This document shows positions 1-8,462 of a stretch of DNA of 64,000 nt, one piece after another. The notes below the pieces were generated by a model. It had not been told where the DNA came from. It searched no databases and worked only from the letters and a program-made list of their open reading frames with translations. Both the position numbers and the translations under genes were made by a program. How positions within the stretch are numbered: position 1 is the stretch's first letter; each line of letters starts with the position of its first letter. The stretch is from Sulfurovum lithotrophicum (lineage in GTDB: Bacteria; Campylobacterota; Campylobacteria; Campylobacterales; Sulfurovaceae): NCBI RefSeq assembly GCF_000987835.1, contig NZ_CP011308.1, positions 1,922,001-1,986,000 on the forward strand, in the 5' to 3' direction.

Positions 1-230
1 TGCTCAAATCGCGCCTCTACGAATACGAAATGGCAAAAAAACAGGCGGAGATAGACGGAGTGGAAAAATCGGACATCGGCTGGGGACACCAGATACGCTC
101 CTACGTCATGCAGCCTTATCAGCAGGTCAAAGATACCAGAAGCGGACAGGCATTCACCAATGTTGATTCTATTCTGGACGGAGATATAGACAAACTTTTG
201 GAAGGCGTACTGATCTCACAGGCAAAATAG
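1..230 (+). CDS. prfB: Peptide chain release factor 2, C-terminal end (partial)
   Basis: The reading frame is open from the left edge of the window and ends at TAG 228-230, so only about the last 75 residues are present. The tail contains [15 protein letters not shown] and VLDGDID-like blocks (here ILDGDIDKL), which are characteristic of the C-terminal domain of RF2. RF2 releases nascent chains at UGA and UAA codons. The GGQ catalytic loop and any programmed frameshift site lie outside the window. The first internal Met (position 30) is not a start, because conserved sequence continues upstream of it. Confidence 0.9.
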   Translation, partial: LKSRLYEYEMAKKQAEIDGVEKSDIGWGHQIRSYVMQPYQQVKDTRSGQAFTNVDSILDGDIDKLLEGVLISQAK

Positions 231-250
231 ATTTTGTACTCTCCCTTTCC

Positions 251-275
251 GGTGCGCAGTTGCGCACCCTACAGT
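251..275. repeat. REP-like palindrome, copy A
   Basis: GGTGCGCA-GT-TGCGCACC (251-268) is a perfect inverted repeat with 8-base arms, flanked by CTAC. On the minus strand it reads GTAGGGTGCGC, and the TAG is the stop codon of the 42-residue gene at 269-397. Related copies lie at 3590-3679 and 60921-60945. It sits between two convergent 3' ends and may form a bidirectional terminator hairpin. Confidence 0.75.
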
Positions 276-397
276 TCTTCTTTGTCTTTCTTCTTTTCAA
301 TATATTTGGAGAGTGTTTTCGTTACCACTATGGCTGATATGAATGCCAAAACGATCATTGAAACGGTATAGATCACATTTGTAATATCCACTTTCAT
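269..397 (-). CDS. Small single-pass membrane protein (42 aa)
   Basis: The product is 42 residues: a short polar N-terminus, one hydrophobic segment at about residues 8-26 (ending FISAIVVT), then a strongly charged tail with EKKKDKEEL. Its ATG overlaps the TGA of the upstream ABC ATPase gene as ATGA (394-397), so the two are probably translationally coupled. The stop codon lies inside a REP-like palindrome. I do not recognise the family. A small-protein partner of the ATPase is one possibility, based only on the coupling. Confidence 0.6.
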   Translation of the reverse strand: MKVDITNVIYTVSMIVLAFISAIVVTKTLSKYIEKKKDKEEL

Positions 398-1044
398 ACA
401 CGTTTCTCCAGTTTTCTCTCTTCAAGTTTATAGACAGCGTCACAGCGTTCCGCCATACTCTCGTCATGGGTGACCAGTACCAATGCTGCATCATGCTCTT
501 TGATATATGCTGTAAGTACATCCATGACCAACTCGGCAGTCTCTTTGTCCAGATTTCCCGTAGGCTCATCCGCAAAGATGATACGTGGTTTTTTATTTAA
601 AACCCTGGCAATGGAAACCCGCTGCTGTTCTCCTCCTGAAAGTTCGGAAGTCTTATGCGCCATCAGATGGTCTATCTCCAGCTTTTTCAGTATTTTCCTG
701 TCTATACTTTCGCCTGAAAGCATCGTCGCTACAGAGATGTTCTCCATGGCACTCATCCCCTTGAAAAGATAATGGAACTGAAAAATGATCCCTATATCAT
801 AGCGTCTGAACGCTTCTATATCTCTCTCTTTCAAGGTGTAGAGTTCATGTTCAAAAAGGGTGACACTCCCTGTATTGGGTTTTAAAAAAGTCGAGAAAAT
901 ATGCAGAAGTGTCGACTTTCCGCTGCCGCTGCGCCCGACAATCGCCGCACTCTGTTTTGCTGCGATACTGAAATGAATGTCTGAAAAAAGCGGATAGTCA
1001 AAACTGTGGGAAATACCGGTAGCTTCCAATAATGGTCGGGACAT
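394..1044 (-). CDS. ABC transporter ATP-binding protein, LolD/MacB-type
   Basis: This 216-residue nucleotide-binding domain has Walker A GRSGSGKST at 37-45, signature LSGGEQQR at 135-142, Walker B IIFADE at 155-160 and H-loop His193. Length and motif context fit the LolD/MacB/FtsE group that powers lipoprotein release or periplasmic processes from the inner membrane. No FtsX/LolC-like permease is adjacent; the downstream neighbour is only a 42-residue membrane protein. The start ATG at 1044 lies about 210 bp from the end of tsf. Assignment to LolD itself is not certain. Confidence 0.85.
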   Translation of the reverse strand: MSRPLLEATGISHSFDYPLFSDIHFSIAAKQSAAIVGRSGSGKSTLLHIFSTFLKPNTGSVTLFEHELYTLKERDIEAFRRYDIGIIFQFHYLFKGMSAMENISVATMLSGESIDRKILKKLEIDHLMAHKTSELSGGEQQRVSIARVLNKKPRIIFADEPTGNLDKETAELVMDVLTAYIKEHDAALVLVTHDESMAERCDAVYKLEERKLEKRV

Positions 1045-1184
1045 TACATACCTTTGGATAATTTTGGGTATTTTAACATAAAAAGAGGAAATGGATGATT
1101 GGTTAGTAGAAAGATAGAATTATGACAAATATCTATTTTTGGAAAATATGATAGTCTTCTGATTTATTGTAGATTTGAGGGTTG

Positions 1185-1221
1185 TTGTTTGGGAACATAC
1201 AATAAGTATGTGACCAAACAA
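1185..1221. other. Long imperfect stem-loop downstream of tsf
   Basis: TTGTTTGG..ACATAC-AATAA-GTATGT..CCAAACAA forms a 16-position stem with two central mismatches. It lies 35 bp past the tsf stop and is the obvious candidate 3' end of the rpsB-tsf transcript. No T-tract follows it on the minus strand, so intrinsic termination is not supported. The rest of 1045-1255 shows nothing recognisable. Confidence 0.5.
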
Positions 1222-1255
1222 ACTCCTTCAAAGATGCGATGAAGCAGAAGAACTA

Positions 1256-2317
1256 TTATGCCATTTGCTTGGCTACTTCTGCGGCGAAGTCTTCTTCCTC
1301 AACTTCGATACCCTCACCTACTTCAAGTCTTACAAAGTGTACGATCTCAGCTGAACCACCGGCTGCTTTCGCTTTTTCCTGTACGTATTCAAATACCGTC
1401 TTGCTGTCATCCATAACGAATTTTTGATCAAGAAGACACTGTTCCTGATCAAGTGTTGTGTTGTCAGAGATAAATCTTGCCAGTTTTCCAGGAAGGATCT
1501 TGTCCCAGATCTTTTCAGGTTTGCCTTCTGCAGCAAGTTCTGCTTTAAGAGCCTCTTCTGCAGCAGCCATTACTTCATCCGTCAACTGGCTCATAGAGAT
1601 GTACTGAGGAACATTCTTTTCAGTTTTCCCCAAACGTCTAAGCTCTTCATTCTCTGTTTCGATCGCTACGATTCTACCTTTGGTCTCGTCTTCAACGAAC
1701 TTAGGGTCAAAATCTTTGTAAGAGAGTGTAGATGGTGCCATCGCAGCCGCATGCATTGCTACTTCTTTAAGAACCGGCGTCATTGCTTCCGCTGTTTTCG
1801 CTGAATCACATTTCGCTTCGATAATAACACCATTCTGTGCATTTGAGTGAACATAACCGTTTACCGCAGTCGTTTCATCTCCAACGATCAGTGCTGCTCT
1901 TCTTACAACAAGTTTTTCACCGATAATGGCGATCTGCTGAGAAAGGAAGTCAGCGAACGGCTCACCATTGATAGTAGAGTTGTTGATCGCTTCCGCGTCA
2001 GCAAGATTGTTCTCGAATGCGTGATTTACTACCGTGTCCATCAGTGCTTTGAACTTGTCGTTCTGTGCAACGAAGTCAGTCTGAGAGTTGATCTCGACGA
2101 TCACAGCTTTATGACCTTCAACTTTAATGCCGATAGCACCTTCAGCTGCTACTTTTCCGGCTTTTTTAGCTGCAGCACCCATTCCCTGGTCTCTGAGCCA
2201 TTCAACCGCTTTGTCCATATCGCCGTCAGCTTCGGTCAATGCCTTTTTACAGTCCATCATCCCTGCATCGGTCATCTCTCTGAGTTTTTTGATATCTTTT
2301 GGTCCAAAGTTTGCCAT
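1256..2317 (-). CDS. tsf: Translation elongation factor Ts
   Basis: EF-Ts, the guanine-nucleotide exchange factor for EF-Tu, 353 residues. The N-terminal UBA-like domain carries the family signature (LREMTDAGMMDCKKAL, then the MDKAVEWLR block), followed by VEINSQTDFVAQN. GGAGGCGTAAT precedes the ATG. It lies 1 bp downstream of rpsB, the universal rpsB-tsf arrangement. The length is close to that of other epsilonproteobacterial forms. Confidence 0.97.
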   Translation of the reverse strand: MANFGPKDIKKLREMTDAGMMDCKKALTEADGDMDKAVEWLRDQGMGAAAKKAGKVAAEGAIGIKVEGHKAVIVEINSQTDFVAQNDKFKALMDTVVNHAFENNLADAEAINNSTINGEPFADFLSQQIAIIGEKLVVRRAALIVGDETTAVNGYVHSNAQNGVIIEAKCDSAKTAEAMTPVLKEVAMHAAAMAPSTLSYKDFDPKFVEDETKGRIVAIETENEELRRLGKTEKNVPQYISMSQLTDEVMAAAEEALKAELAAEGKPEKIWDKILPGKLARFISDNTTLDQEQCLLDQKFVMDDSKTVFEYVQEKAKAAGGSAEIVHFVRLEVGEGIEVEEEDFAAEVAKQMA

Positions 2318-2318
2318 A

Positions 2319-3353
2319 TTACGCCTCCGCCAATTCTTTTGCAGATGCTACCGCATCTCTGAAGTTTCCTTTGAAACTGTACTTCTCTTCCATTACTGCG
2401 ATCTGCTCATCAGTCATATTCGCTACATCGCTGAATGTGTAGAAACCTTCGTCATTGAGTTTGCCTGCATAGACTTTACCGACACCTGCAATCTTTGTAA
2501 GGTCATCACCTTTCTTTTCAGCTGCTGCCGCTTTTGGTGCTGTTTTTTCTTCAACAAGCTTTTCAACTTCAGCTTCAGTTGCAGGTGCTGCAGTTTCCTC
2601 TGCCGCTGCTTCAGCCATAACCGCTTCCATCTCACCGGCAGGTACTTCTTCAGCTTCTCCACCGTTCGCTTCAGCATAGGCTGCTTTACCTTCAATGATA
2701 GCATCTGCCATTTCTTTACAGAAAAGGTTGATAGATCTGATAGCATCGTCGTTCCCCGGGATCGGATAGTCGATCACATCAGGATCACAGTTCGTATCGA
2801 GCGGTGCGATCACTTTCATACCAAGTCTTCTTGCTTCTTTTACTGCGATATTCTCTTTAACCGCATCGATAACGAACATGAGATCAGGAAGTTTTTTCAT
2901 ATATCTGAAACCTTCGAGGTAAGAGTTCAGCTTCTCTTTCTTTCTCAAAAGCATCAATTTCTCTTTTTTGGTTAACAGGTCGATCTGCCCATTCTCTTCC
3001 ATTTGCTCGATGATCTCGAGTTTTCTGATAGATTTTTTCATTGTCGGATAGTTTGTCAGCATACCACCGAGCCATCTTGTTGCAACATAAGGCATACCCG
3101 CTCTCTCGGCATGCTCTTTTACTGCCTGTCTGGCCTGCTTTTTTGTACCTACGAAAAGTACAGTCTGCCCTTCAGCAGCCGCATCTCTAACAACATTGTA
3201 TGTATATTTGAAATATCTGAGTGTTTTTTGAAGGTCAATAATGTAAATGTTCTTTCTTGCACCGAAAATGAATTTCTTCATTTTTGGATTCCATCTTCTT
3301 GTCTGGTGTCCGAAGTGTACTCCACACTCCAATAGGTCTTTCATTGTTACCAT
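2319..3353 (-). CDS. rpsB: 30S ribosomal protein S2 with C-terminal helix-hairpin-helix extension
   Basis: Residues 1 to about 225 are a normal S2 ([15 protein letters not shown], then [21 protein letters not shown]). A low-complexity Ala/Glu linker (about 227-282) follows, then a compact domain at 283-344 with a helix-hairpin-helix look ([17 protein letters not shown] and [17 protein letters not shown]). S2 is usually near 230-265 residues, so about 80-110 residues are extra. The start is fixed by GGAGAAACTT before ATG 3353. The tail resembles the HhH/DUF4332-like segments attached to some other ribosomal proteins. Confidence 0.96.
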   Translation of the reverse strand: MVTMKDLLECGVHFGHQTRRWNPKMKKFIFGARKNIYIIDLQKTLRYFKYTYNVVRDAAAEGQTVLFVGTKKQARQAVKEHAERAGMPYVATRWLGGMLTNYPTMKKSIRKLEIIEQMEENGQIDLLTKKEKLMLLRKKEKLNSYLEGFRYMKKLPDLMFVIDAVKENIAVKEARRLGMKVIAPLDTNCDPDVIDYPIPGNDDAIRSINLFCKEMADAIIEGKAAYAEANGGEAEEVPAGEMEAVMAEAAAEETAAPATEAEVEKLVEEKTAPKAAAAEKKGDDLTKIAGVGKVYAGKLNDEGFYTFSDVANMTDEQIAVMEEKYSFKGNFRDAVASAKELAEA

Positions 3354-3547
3354 AAGTTTCTCCTTGGTATATCGTTAATAGAATATTTACACTGTAAATA
3401 CTCAGTTAAAAGCATCGCTTCATCACTAGGTTTAATCCGCTGTAGTCCTCAATGTTCATTCCAAATAGTATTGGAATCACACAACCGTGCAAGGAATAAC
3501 TACATGTGTTTTACTTACCCTCATAGAGAATAAGGAACGCGATTATA
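3354..3547 (-). promoter_or_regulatory. rpsB leader with predicted -10
   Basis: On the minus strand TATAAT (3542-3547) is the best -10, giving a leader of about 180 nt before rpsB. The leader contains ATTCCAA-N6-TTGGAAT (3458-3477) and ATTTAC-ACT-GTAAAT near 3384-3398. Long structured rpsB leaders are used elsewhere for S2 autoregulation. Such regulation here is inference. No good -35 hexamer is visible. Confidence 0.5.
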
Positions 3548-3589
3548 CCCAAAAAAGTTTTAAGATTGTTTGAAAAGCGGGAGAATGGC

Positions 3590-3679
3590 TGTAGGGTGCG
3601 TACTCACGCACCACAAGATAAAGGGCAAGTCAATGTCAAAAGGTCAAATACATCAAGGCACAATACATTGCACCCTACG
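3590..3679. repeat. REP-like element, copy B
   Basis: About 88 bp bounded by inverted GTAGGGTGCG (3591-3600) and TGCACCCTAC (3669-3678). The left end also forms the hairpin GGTGCGT-ACTC-ACGCACC (3595-3612). The right end supplies the TAG stop codon of bcp (3675-3677). The 72-residue plus-strand reading frame across it is a by-product of the repeat. Confidence 0.7.
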
Positions 3680-4145
3680 TGGTCTGAAGCTCCTCAAGCT
3701 TGGCTTTTACCGCATCCACATGTCCCTTGACCCTCACCTTCTCCCATTTGGCAGCTACTTTACCATCCGGGTCTATGATAAAAGTTGAACGTACTACACC
3801 CATGTATTCACGTCCATAGTTCTTTTTAAGCTGCCAGACACCGAATATTTGACAGAGTTCTTTTTCTTCATCAGCCAGAAGCGTGATACCCAGATCTTTT
3901 TTTTCTATGAAATTCCTGTGTTTTTTCGGGGAGTCAGGACTGACACCCAGCACGATGGCGTTCAAACCTTCAAAATCAGGCAGAGCCGCAGTGAAATCAC
4001 ATGCTTCGGTCGTACAGCCCGGTGTATTGTCTTTTGGGTAAAAGTAAAGTACGATCCATCTTCCCTTGATATCACGAAAACAGATCTCCTCTTCGTCCTG
4101 GTTCGGCAGGCAAAAATCCGGTACTTTATCTCCAACATTCAGCAT
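3675..4145 (-). CDS. bcp: Peroxiredoxin, Bcp type (thiol peroxidase)
   Basis: Thioredoxin-fold peroxidase that reduces peroxides with thioredoxin. The peroxidatic motif is DNTPGCTTEAC, with the peroxidatic Cys in TPGC and the resolving Cys five residues later, the atypical 2-Cys arrangement. ORLF-style start ambiguity was resolved by the ribosome site: AAAGGA precedes ATG 4145 (156 residues), while the upstream ATG at 4163 has no Shine-Dalgarno sequence. It is divergent from the 71-residue gene at 4184. Confidence 0.92.
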   Translation of the reverse strand: MLNVGDKVPDFCLPNQDEEEICFRDIKGRWIVLYFYPKDNTPGCTTEACDFTAALPDFEGLNAIVLGVSPDSPKKHRNFIEKKDLGITLLADEEKELCQIFGVWQLKKNYGREYMGVVRSTFIIDPDGKVAAKWEKVRVKGHVDAVKAKLEELQTT

Positions 4146-4183
4146 ATTGTATCCTTTATACATTTTTTTGGTAGTATAGCAAA

Positions 4184-4399
4184 ATGAATGAAAAAAATAT
4201 ACCAGACAAAGAAAAACTGCTTCAGGAGATAGAAGAACTGATCGCTTACGGCAAAGAGGACCCGACCATCAACCCCGATCTTCTCGCCTATCTCTCCACC
4301 GAGGACCTCATCTCCATCAAAAAGAAGCTTCTGGAACGCGTGGGAACACTCTCAGAAGAAGACAAAGCCTGGCTGGAGCAGTTCAAGAAGTACGAGTAA
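4184..4399 (+). CDS. Conserved-looking small acidic protein (71 aa)
   Basis: The 71-residue product is soluble, charged and mostly helical, with LLQEIEELIAYGKED, DLLAYLSTEDLISIKKKLLERVG and EEDKAWLEQFKKYE. It has no Cys, signal peptide or membrane segment. It is divergent from bcp, and its last 17 bases overlap the 3' end of the convergent nitrite/sulfite reductase gene. I do not recognise the family. The composition and coding pattern look genuine. Confidence 0.7.
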   Translation: MNEKNIPDKEKLLQEIEELIAYGKEDPTINPDLLAYLSTEDLISIKKKLLERVGTLSEEDKAWLEQFKKYE

Positions 4400-6032
4400 G
4401 TGCATCATCCCATAAGGCATGCATCATTATTTTGATACTTTCAATATAATTCTCATCCTCTTCAGGTTTCGGAAAACCACTGTGCTCTAACAGTTTCTCA
4501 TAGAGTTTTGCTTCAGGCAGGACCTCCAGCCGAATCGGCACTTTCAGGTAAAGTTTTGCGAGGAACCACAACGCAACAAAATTGCTGCTGTGAGGATTCA
4601 TATAGACCCCGCAGAATCTTTCAAAATCCGATACACCGCTCGTCTCAAATTCTTCAATGATCACTTCCAATAGGCTGGAGAGATGCTGCAGTGGTACAGC
4701 ATGGAAAATGAGTCTTGCTGCAGCTTTTCCGCTACTGTACTCTCCTCCAAGAAAGACCCTCGCCGCTTTTTGGGTATCTCCAAATACATTGGTACGCAAC
4801 CCGACAAGACCGATGTCCGCATGATGGTGTCTGCCGCATCCTTTGAGGCAGCCGCTGAAACCGACCTGTATGTTATGCTGTTCTATCTTCTTCAGAGGCA
4901 GATAGGTTGTCTCCGCTTTGACATCCCACAGTGAGAGCCCACAATAGGCACTCCCTGCACAGGCAACGATATGGGAGGAACCCGTATCTGTTTCAAAGGG
5001 CACACTTTTCTCTTTCAGTCCAAGAAGATAGATGTTCTGGTCCACACCCAGGCGTATCTGCAAAGATTCCTTTCTTGCATAGTTCAATAATATTTCCAGC
5101 TCTTTCAGGCCGATCTTGCCAAAATGTGTTTGGTAACAATAACCAAACGTGCCGTCCTTGAGTTCAACAAACGAAGTAAAAGTGCATTTTTCATGCTGCA
5201 GGGCACCTGCCTTTTCCATAGCATACGGGTAGAACTCCGCTATTTTCTCTACAAAAGCTGTCATACCGATCTCCGAGAGCAGGTGGAACAGTCTGGTCTT
5301 AGCCCGGCTTCCGCGAAGTCCGTAAGCATTGTAAACTTTAGAGAGCGCTTCAAACATGGGCGGTACATTGTGTGGCAATACGAAAATGTCTGCCTTCCGC
5401 GCCACTTCGGAATTCTTACCCCCCAGATAAAGGTTAAATCCCCACTCTCCCTTCTTTTTGGCAAGTGCGAAGTAGAGGTCGTTCCCGAAGAAATGGAGAT
5501 GACTTTTTTGTGTTCCGCTAATAGCGACATTGAACTTTCTGGGCAGCATCCCCATCCATGCTTCTTTGTTTAAAAAAAGCGTCTGCATCTGCATAATAAG
5601 AGAATAGACCTCTACTCTGTTCTCTTTTGTCACACCATCATACGGATCAGTCACGATATTCCGGAAATTATCCGTAAGAGTCTGAAGAGTAGTGATATCG
5701 GCATTTTGAAGCTTTTGCCAGACTTCCAGTACATTGTAGGCATTCAGGCCATGCAGCTCAATCTGCGCACGCGCTGTTACAAGCAATTCAAGATGGTATT
5801 CCCTGGCGATCCCAAAAAGAAAAGAAAGCATATCTGCCTCTGCACGTCCGCCTGCTATACGGATACGCAGCATAAATTTTTCGGGCATCAGCTTGATATT
5901 GTAGATACCCCAGTTCTTCAGGTAAAAACGGTCCTCTTCAGAAAGATCTTCAAGGTCAAGGTAGAAGATCTTCTCTCTGAAATCATAAGGGTGGTATTCT
6001 GATTTGAGGCGTTCGATCTTATTGGGCTTCAT
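4383..6032 (-). CDS. Siroheme nitrite/sulfite reductase, hemoprotein subunit
   Basis: A 549-residue assimilatory-type reductase with two ferredoxin-like half-domains. The siroheme-4Fe-4S ligands are Cys358 and Cys364 (C-X5-C in CAGSAYC) and Cys395 and Cys399 (C-X3-C in GCLKGCGRHH, followed by DIGL). It reduces nitrite to ammonium or sulfite to sulfide by six electrons; sequence alone does not decide which. Siroheme could come from the CobA and precorrin-2 dehydrogenase genes at 24.7 and 20.9 kb. The upstream htrA-like gene overlaps it by 14 bp, so it is in the 7952-4383 operon. Confidence 0.88.
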   Translation of the reverse strand: MKPNKIERLKSEYHPYDFREKIFYLDLEDLSEEDRFYLKNWGIYNIKLMPEKFMLRIRIAGGRAEADMLSFLFGIAREYHLELLVTARAQIELHGLNAYNVLEVWQKLQNADITTLQTLTDNFRNIVTDPYDGVTKENRVEVYSLIMQMQTLFLNKEAWMGMLPRKFNVAISGTQKSHLHFFGNDLYFALAKKKGEWGFNLYLGGKNSEVARKADIFVLPHNVPPMFEALSKVYNAYGLRGSRAKTRLFHLLSEIGMTAFVEKIAEFYPYAMEKAGALQHEKCTFTSFVELKDGTFGYCYQTHFGKIGLKELEILLNYARKESLQIRLGVDQNIYLLGLKEKSVPFETDTGSSHIVACAGSAYCGLSLWDVKAETTYLPLKKIEQHNIQVGFSGCLKGCGRHHHADIGLVGLRTNVFGDTQKAARVFLGGEYSSGKAAARLIFHAVPLQHLSSLLEVIIEEFETSGVSDFERFCGVYMNPHSSNFVALWFLAKLYLKVPIRLEVLPEAKLYEKLLEHSGFPKPEEDENYIESIKIMMHALWDDALTRTS

Positions 6033-7485
6033 TGCTTCCCGGCCGCTTCTTTCTTAGATCAATGGATCTGTCATACTCGATATTATACTTGTCAAGTATT
6101 TTTTTCTGTTTGGTTTCTGCCTCTTTTCTATCAATGACCACACGCACACCGTCCTTGTCTTCAAGGACGACATATTGCCCTTCAGCATTGTTGAACTTCT
6201 CGAAAAAGGTCTTGAAGCTGTCGAAAGTTTCACCGTTTATCTTCTCTATGGGCCACATGGCAAAACCATTATTGCCCCGGCTGATATCCGATGCCAGCAC
6301 TTTGAGCAGTACGACCACCTCTTTTTTCTCTTTTGTGGGCCATTGTGTAGCAAAATAGCTCAGTGCCAACCTGTTCCGGTTGGTAGAGAGTAGCAAGTTC
6401 CTTGTCAAAGGAGAAAAGACATATCCGCCATAGATGTAATAGGTCGGCATCCTGTCGTAACGGGTCGTTTTCACCAGAAGAATATCGTCTGCCGTATTGG
6501 TCAGATTGGCATCCACCTTCATTTTTTCTCCATTGCGCAGCACTTCCAGCTCGACACTCTGATGCATCTGGTAGCGGTCCACATAATAGTTGAAATCCGT
6601 GAATTCATGCGGCCGAAAAGCAATCGTTCCGTCATTTTCTATCTTGTGCCCGTCTATTGCCGTGAGGATATCCCCTTTTTTCAGAATCCCTTTGAGTGAC
6701 GAGTTGTAAACAATCTCCGCCACAAGCTTCCCCGTCTCGTTCTCGTCCATATGGTAATAGTGCCTGATCGCCGGATTTTCCATTTTCTGTGTTGTCAGAC
6801 CAAGGTCAGCAAATCCGTCACATTTCCCATCCTCGATATCTTTGAGGAAATGTTTCACCATCATCACCGGTACAAGGTACCCGATATTCTGGGATCTTTT
6901 GATCACCTGCATGACCACGCCGACGATCTTTCCGTTTGAGAGAGCGGGGCCTCCGCTGTTGCCGGGATTGACTGCGGCATCCACCTGGATGGCAAGGAAT
7001 TTCTCGCCGCTGTGTGAATAGCGGTGATGCTCTATGCGCGATACAACACCAATCGTAGCCGACAGCGTGCTTCCGCCCATCGGATAGCCGTAGACGACCA
7101 CTTTCTGCTCGATCTGTGGCAAACCGTCAAACTGAAGCGGAGTCACGCCGTTGAAGAATGTCTCATCTTCCACTTCCAGCAGTGCAAGGTCAGCCTGGTG
7201 AGAAACAAATTTCACCTTGGCAATGTAACGTTTTCTCTCCCCGTAGCGCTCGACTTCGATAAAAGTATGGTTAGCCACCACGTGGGCATTTGTCAATATA
7301 CGCTTTCCTTCGATGATAGCCCCGGAACCTGTTGCACTCGCCATGGAGGAGTTCCACGGTTCCTGGTAGTTGGGCGCTTTGAAAGTCGTGTATATTTTAA
7401 CAATCGCCTGCTTGGCGATCTCCTCTTCTGTCGTTCCGGCCGTTAAAAAAAGTGTACCCAATAATAGTGTGATCAATAGTTTCAA
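6019..7485 (-). CDS. Secreted HtrA/Deg-like serine protease with PDZ region
   Basis: A 488-residue S1C-family protease. A signal peptide (LLITLLLGTLFLTAG) precedes the trypsin-like domain, with His68 in TNAHVV, Asp99 in ADLALL and Ser177 in GNSGGP. A PDZ-like segment with KGDILTAIDGHKIEND follows. The long C-terminal region resembles Deg proteins that use the second PDZ for assembly. The start is TTG 7485, overlapping the DUF523 stop (TTGA) and preceded by AAGGAT. Likely role: periplasmic protein quality control. Confidence 0.9.
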   Translation of the reverse strand: MKLLITLLLGTLFLTAGTTEEEIAKQAIVKIYTTFKAPNYQEPWNSSMASATGSGAIIEGKRILTNAHVVANHTFIEVERYGERKRYIAKVKFVSHQADLALLEVEDETFFNGVTPLQFDGLPQIEQKVVVYGYPMGGSTLSATIGVVSRIEHHRYSHSGEKFLAIQVDAAVNPGNSGGPALSNGKIVGVVMQVIKRSQNIGYLVPVMMVKHFLKDIEDGKCDGFADLGLTTQKMENPAIRHYYHMDENETGKLVAEIVYNSSLKGILKKGDILTAIDGHKIENDGTIAFRPHEFTDFNYYVDRYQMHQSVELEVLRNGEKMKVDANLTNTADDILLVKTTRYDRMPTYYIYGGYVFSPLTRNLLLSTNRNRLALSYFATQWPTKEKKEVVVLLKVLASDISRGNNGFAMWPIEKINGETFDSFKTFFEKFNNAEGQYVVLEDKDGVRVVIDRKEAETKQKKILDKYNIEYDRSIDLRKKRPGSNEAQ

Positions 7486-7952
7486 TGTTTATCCTTCTCT
7501 GTCGGATCACCGATCTTTTCAATATATGCTTCGGCATCAATCGCTTCAATACCTCTGTGCATCGCCTCTTTTGCCATGAGGCCTGCCGCCCCGGCACTGA
7601 TCAGAACTTTGTGTTCATCATAAAGCTTTGCGGAACATACCCCGCAGCTTGGACTTCTGTCTTTCCCGATAAAAAGATCGATATCACTATATTTTTCGAA
7701 AAAATCTTTGGCATAGGCTTCGACCGGCGCAGAGAGATCTTCACCTGTTTCATTGGAGATCGCCCTGACCCCCTCTTGCATCTCTATCAGATCCATCGTA
7801 GGGCGCGGTGTTCCGAAAGCATCGTCCTCCGGACAGAAAGGAATCAGTTCACATCCTTCCAGTTTTTCCAAGAGCAGATCATCTCTGTTGTCCGTACCGT
7901 CATAACGGCAGGCCTCCCCCAGAAGGCAGGCGGAAATAGCAATTTTCTTCAT
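7482..7952 (-). CDS. DUF523 family protein
   Basis: A 156-residue protein with the DUF523 signatures SACLLGEACRYDG at the N-terminus, a CPE motif, and DRSPSCG mid-protein. The conserved cysteines suggest metal or thiol chemistry, but the family has no settled function. It is coupled to the downstream protease gene by a stop/start overlap. Confidence 0.85.
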   Translation of the reverse strand: MKKIAISACLLGEACRYDGTDNRDDLLLEKLEGCELIPFCPEDDAFGTPRPTMDLIEMQEGVRAISNETGEDLSAPVEAYAKDFFEKYSDIDLFIGKDRSPSCGVCSAKLYDEHKVLISAGAAGLMAKEAMHRGIEAIDAEAYIEKIGDPTEKDKH

Positions 7953-7970
7953 AAGAATTCCCCTTTTACA

Positions 7971-8453
7971 TCAAAACACGAACAGGAGCAGATAGAGCCA
8001 TATCCCAGTCAGTGCCGTTAGGCCGATACCGATAAAGGAACGGATACCCGCTTTTTTATGTGATGTTGAATCCGGCCCGGGAAGCAGACCACCTCTTGCA
8101 TAACTTTTTCTGGCATGTACAAGCGTACCTGCCCACACGCCCAGCGTAATAACAGAAATAACAATATGCAAAACAAGAACGAACAAAAGATAATTATGGG
8201 AAACATGTGTCCCCTTCACAAACGCTTCATACCCTCCACCCAAACGTACACCATACTCAAAATAGCCCACTACAATGACAGAAATGATAAAGATTGTGAT
8301 CTGAACTGTACTGTGCAAGGTATATTTCTGATGACGCGCAAAAGAGATCGCTATGCCTACCAGCAGTGGCAGGAAAGCGACTATCAACGTAACAAAATCC
8401 ATAAAAAAAGGTGCTCTGGTTCCCAGAAAACCGGGCTGAAACATATATTCCAT
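7971..8453 (-). CDS. DUF420-like four-helix membrane protein
   Basis: A 160-residue integral membrane protein with about four transmembrane segments and conserved-looking histidines in HQKYTLHSTVQ, THVSHNYLLF and VLHIVIS. The pattern fits DUF420 (CtaM-like), a family linked to heme-copper oxidase maturation. AAGGAAAAAT precedes ATG 8453. It lies 10 bp downstream of the aldehyde dehydrogenase gene. The maturation role is known of relatives, not shown here. Confidence 0.75.
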   Translation of the reverse strand: MEYMFQPGFLGTRAPFFMDFVTLIVAFLPLLVGIAISFARHQKYTLHSTVQITIFIISVIVVGYFEYGVRLGGGYEAFVKGTHVSHNYLLFVLVLHIVISVITLGVWAGTLVHARKSYARGGLLPGPDSTSHKKAGIRSFIGIGLTALTGIWLYLLLFVF

Positions 8454-8462
8454 ATTTTTCCT

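Noticed and set aside
1185-1221. Calling the tsf-downstream hairpin a rho-independent terminator
   Set aside because: No T-tract follows on the tsf strand. It is listed only as a stem-loop.
3570-3788. A 72-residue plus-strand frame across the bcp 3' end
   Set aside because: It is made largely of the REP-like element and antisense bcp sequence.
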